Below are positions 14,525-14,581 of a stretch of DNA of 14,581 bases, one piece after another. Position 1 is the first letter of the stretch. Each line of letters begins with the position of its first letter. Position numbers and translations under genes: made by a program. Location of the stretch: the NCBI GenBank assembly GCA_036939975.1, contig JALLPB010000569.1:1-14581 (forward strand), given 5' to 3'. The notes beneath the pieces were generated by a model that ran no database searches, had not been told where the DNA came from, and saw only the letters and a program-made list of their open reading frames with translations. The DNA comes from Cyclostephanos tholiformis. Lineage: Eukaryota > Bacillariophyta > Thalassiosirophyceae > Thalassiosirales > Thalassiosiraceae.

Positions 14525-14581
<57 letters not shown>
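14459..14581 (-). CDS. Possible C-terminal end of a convergent gene (Gly-Asn repeat tail, partial)
   Basis: Reading leftward from the window edge, the frame stays open for 40 codons to TAA at 14459-14461. It encodes a run of Gly-Asn pairs, then four to five Asp-Asn pairs, then a short GNGTCNGNGNGSSS end. Some codons for Asn alternate between AAC and AAT, as expected in a translated repeat, but a hexamer microsatellite stays open in several frames anyway. The start lies beyond the window, and no polyadenylation signal for this strand is seen before the DNMT5 end. Confidence 0.3.
14472..14581 (+). repeat. (TTGCCG)n hexanucleotide microsatellite, runs off the edge
   Basis: The 6-bp period is TTGCC(G/A) at the left, TTGTCG in the middle (four units) and uniform TTGCCG to the window end. 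Variation by unit type suggests expansion in blocks. It may be coding on the minus strand. Confidence 0.9.

Noticed and set aside
1..14581. Search by eye for tRNA genes, rRNA, CRISPR arrays and bacterial-type operons
   Set aside because: No cloverleaf pattern, rRNA-like stretch or regularly spaced direct repeats with spacers were seen; the tandem repeats present have no unique spacers.

Overview
The window is nuclear DNA of a eukaryotic microalga, most likely a diatom or a close stramenopile relative. The reasons are many short spliceosomal introns (50-98 bp) with normal GT/GC-AG borders, ATG starts in good eukaryotic context, AATAAA signals close behind stop codons, and a full-length DNMT5-type DNA methyltransferase, a family best known from diatoms, other microalgae and some fungi. 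The species cannot be fixed from sequence alone. No bacterial operons, RNA genes or CRISPR arrays were seen.

Layout. Positions 1-4431 hold no gene I can support. They are repeat-rich and low-complexity: two stacked palindromes at the left edge, a C/A-rich tract with a 37-bp duplication, a candidate MITE-like element with long terminal inverted repeats (1076-1548), a cluster of four ~34-bp units in alternating orientation that forms a strong hairpin (1588-1788), an 11-bp telomere-like tandem repeat (1919-1957) and several smaller hairpins. A four-copy 41-bp minisatellite (4432-4606) comes just before an intronless gene (4706-5323) for a 205-residue zinc-finger protein. Facing it on the minus strand is a short open segment (5418-5603) that looks like the C-terminal end of a broken or partial gene. 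A ~130-bp dispersed repeat occurs at 1761-1890 and again at 5703-5833, the second copy lying about 460 bp upstream of the main gene.

The main feature (6291-14344, plus strand) is one gene of 11 exons and 10 introns encoding a predicted 2401-residue DNMT5. In order it carries a degenerate PCNA-binding (PIP-like) motif, an MBD-like domain, a Tudor-like domain, a long charged nuclear linker, a cytosine-C5 methyltransferase domain with motifs I-X, a Cys/His cluster, a family-specific middle region, and an SNF2 ATPase with Walker A, DECH box and the C-terminal Q/R motif. Methylation reader, histone-mark reader candidate, DNA methyl writer and ATP-driven remodeller are thus in one polypeptide. This fits ATP-dependent maintenance of CpG methylation as shown for fungal Dnmt5; the N-terminal reader roles are inference.

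Downstream, a (TTGCCG)n hexamer tract runs off the right edge. Read on the minus strand it stays open as a Gly-Asn/Asp-Asn tail ending in a stop, so it may be the C-terminus of a convergent gene.
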